From Deltaproteobacteria bacterium (GTDB lineage: Bacteria; Bdellovibrionota_C; UBA2361; JAAYZI01), in contig JAAYZI010000151.1 of assembly GCA_012514925.1 (NCBI GenBank), forward strand, positions 1 to 6,317: DNA of 6,317 nt, read 5' to 3'. The position numbers were made by a program, and so were the translations under genes. A model generated the notes under the pieces. It had not been told where the DNA came from. It saw only the letters and a list, made by a program, of their open reading frames with translations, and did no database searches. Numbering within the stretch: the stretch's first letter is position 1; every line of letters starts with the position of its first letter. Below are positions 6,147 to 6,317 of this stretch, piece after piece.

Positions 6147-6208
6147 TCCTTATAACTGCACCAGTAACAGATTGTATCCCCCAATTTAATATTCACGTAA
6201 ACGGATAC
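6147..6208 (-). repeat. Right inverted repeat of the three-gene segment
   Basis: The reverse complement starts GTATCCGTTTACGTGAATAT and matches 166-228 at about 81%. It begins 26 nt after the glycosyltransferase stop codon. Between them lies the palindrome TACCAATTGGTA, with no T run, so no standard terminator is evident for that gene. The 8 bp beyond the edge (CGCGATGC, 6209-6216) do not duplicate the left flank. Confidence 0.8.
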
Positions 6209-6271
6209 CGCGATGCAGTAACTGTCTACGCATGGGATAGATCGTGCAATTTTGTTTTAAGCCTCTCGGCG

Positions 6272-6317
6272 GTGGCGCGGAGTTAAATTTACTTTCTCTG
6301 GAGAAAGTAAAATTCAT
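6272..6317 (+). repeat. Palindrome-bearing direct repeat, right copy, cut by window end
   Basis: This is the second copy of the 54-98 repeat in the same orientation. GTGGCGCGGAGTT (6272-6284) is identical to the left copy, then come AAA, 11-bp palindrome arms (6288-6298 and 6301-6311) around a TG spacer, and ATTCAT. The inner 18 bp are the exact reverse complement of the left copy's inner 18 bp, because the spacer reads TG here and CA there. By analogy with the left copy, an IS66-like GAACGGTTAC tip would be expected immediately past the window. A stop codon (258 nt in frame terms at 6258-6260) shows the frame open in the left copy is not continued here. Confidence 0.7.

Larger units (their letters stand above)
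166..6208. mobile_element. Candidate inverted-repeat-bounded cargo segment without transposase
   Basis: Three complete genes lie between inverted repeats at 166-228 and 6147-6208. No transposase, resolvase or integrase is encoded inside, so if mobile it would need enzymes acting in trans, like a non-autonomous or passenger-carrying element. Support is the length and sharp outer edges of the repeats. Against it, no matching target duplication flanks the edges, and the true right terminus may lie beyond 6317, because the palindrome-bearing repeat that precedes the IS66-like tip on the left recurs at the very end of the window. The repeats could also be scars of two separate insertions. Confidence 0.4.

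Noticed and set aside
158..6216. Target-site duplication flanking the inverted repeats
   Set aside because: ATGGTACA on the left and CGCGATGC on the right do not match, and no small shift gives a convincing duplication.

Overview
The window looks like bacterial DNA of intermediate GC content. The signs are Shine-Dalgarno sites ahead of two of the three genes, a sigma-70-type promoter, a classic rho-independent terminator and ordinary bacterial gene density. The phylum cannot be fixed from sequence reading alone. No rRNA, tRNA, CRISPR array, transposase or phage gene was seen.

Layout. Positions 1-410 hold no convincing gene. They contain a palindrome-bearing repeat (54-98), the left member of an inverted repeat pair (166-228), and a good promoter (280-307) with a leader of about 100 nt. 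Three genes follow, all on the plus strand. The first (411-2396) encodes a secreted, cysteine-rich protein with nine Asp-rich, calcium-loop-like repeats and a basic, probably helical C-terminus; a strong terminator (2427-2462) closes it. The second (2565-3746) encodes a flavodiiron (A-type flavoprotein, FprA/ROO-like) protein with every di-iron ligand in place. The third (3880-6120, GTG start) encodes a two-domain glycosyltransferase, an N-terminal GT2 (GT-A fold) fused to a C-terminal GT4 (GT-B fold). Positions 6121-6317 hold the right inverted repeat (6147-6208) and a second copy of the palindrome-bearing repeat (6272-6317, running off the window).

The most notable feature is the bracketing. 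A 63-bp left and a 62-bp right inverted repeat, about 81% identical by hand alignment and starting GTATCCGTT, enclose exactly these three genes. Outside them lies a second repeat family in direct orientation. Each copy carries an 11-bp-arm palindrome whose arms differ between copies by a compensating base-pair change. The left copy ends in GAACGGTTAC, which resembles an IS66-type terminus (GTAACCGTTC on the other strand). This suggests a cargo segment moved by a transposase acting in trans, or nested remnants of related elements. That is inference: no target-site duplication was found at the 166/6208 edges.

The genes do not form an obvious pathway. The first is separated from the second by a terminator. 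The first two share a leader motif of about 21 bp (18 matches) upstream of their start codons, which may mean shared regulation. The protein functions (extracellular metal-binding surface protein, O2/NO detoxification, surface glycan synthesis) fit accessory cell-surface and stress cargo, but no direct functional link is shown.
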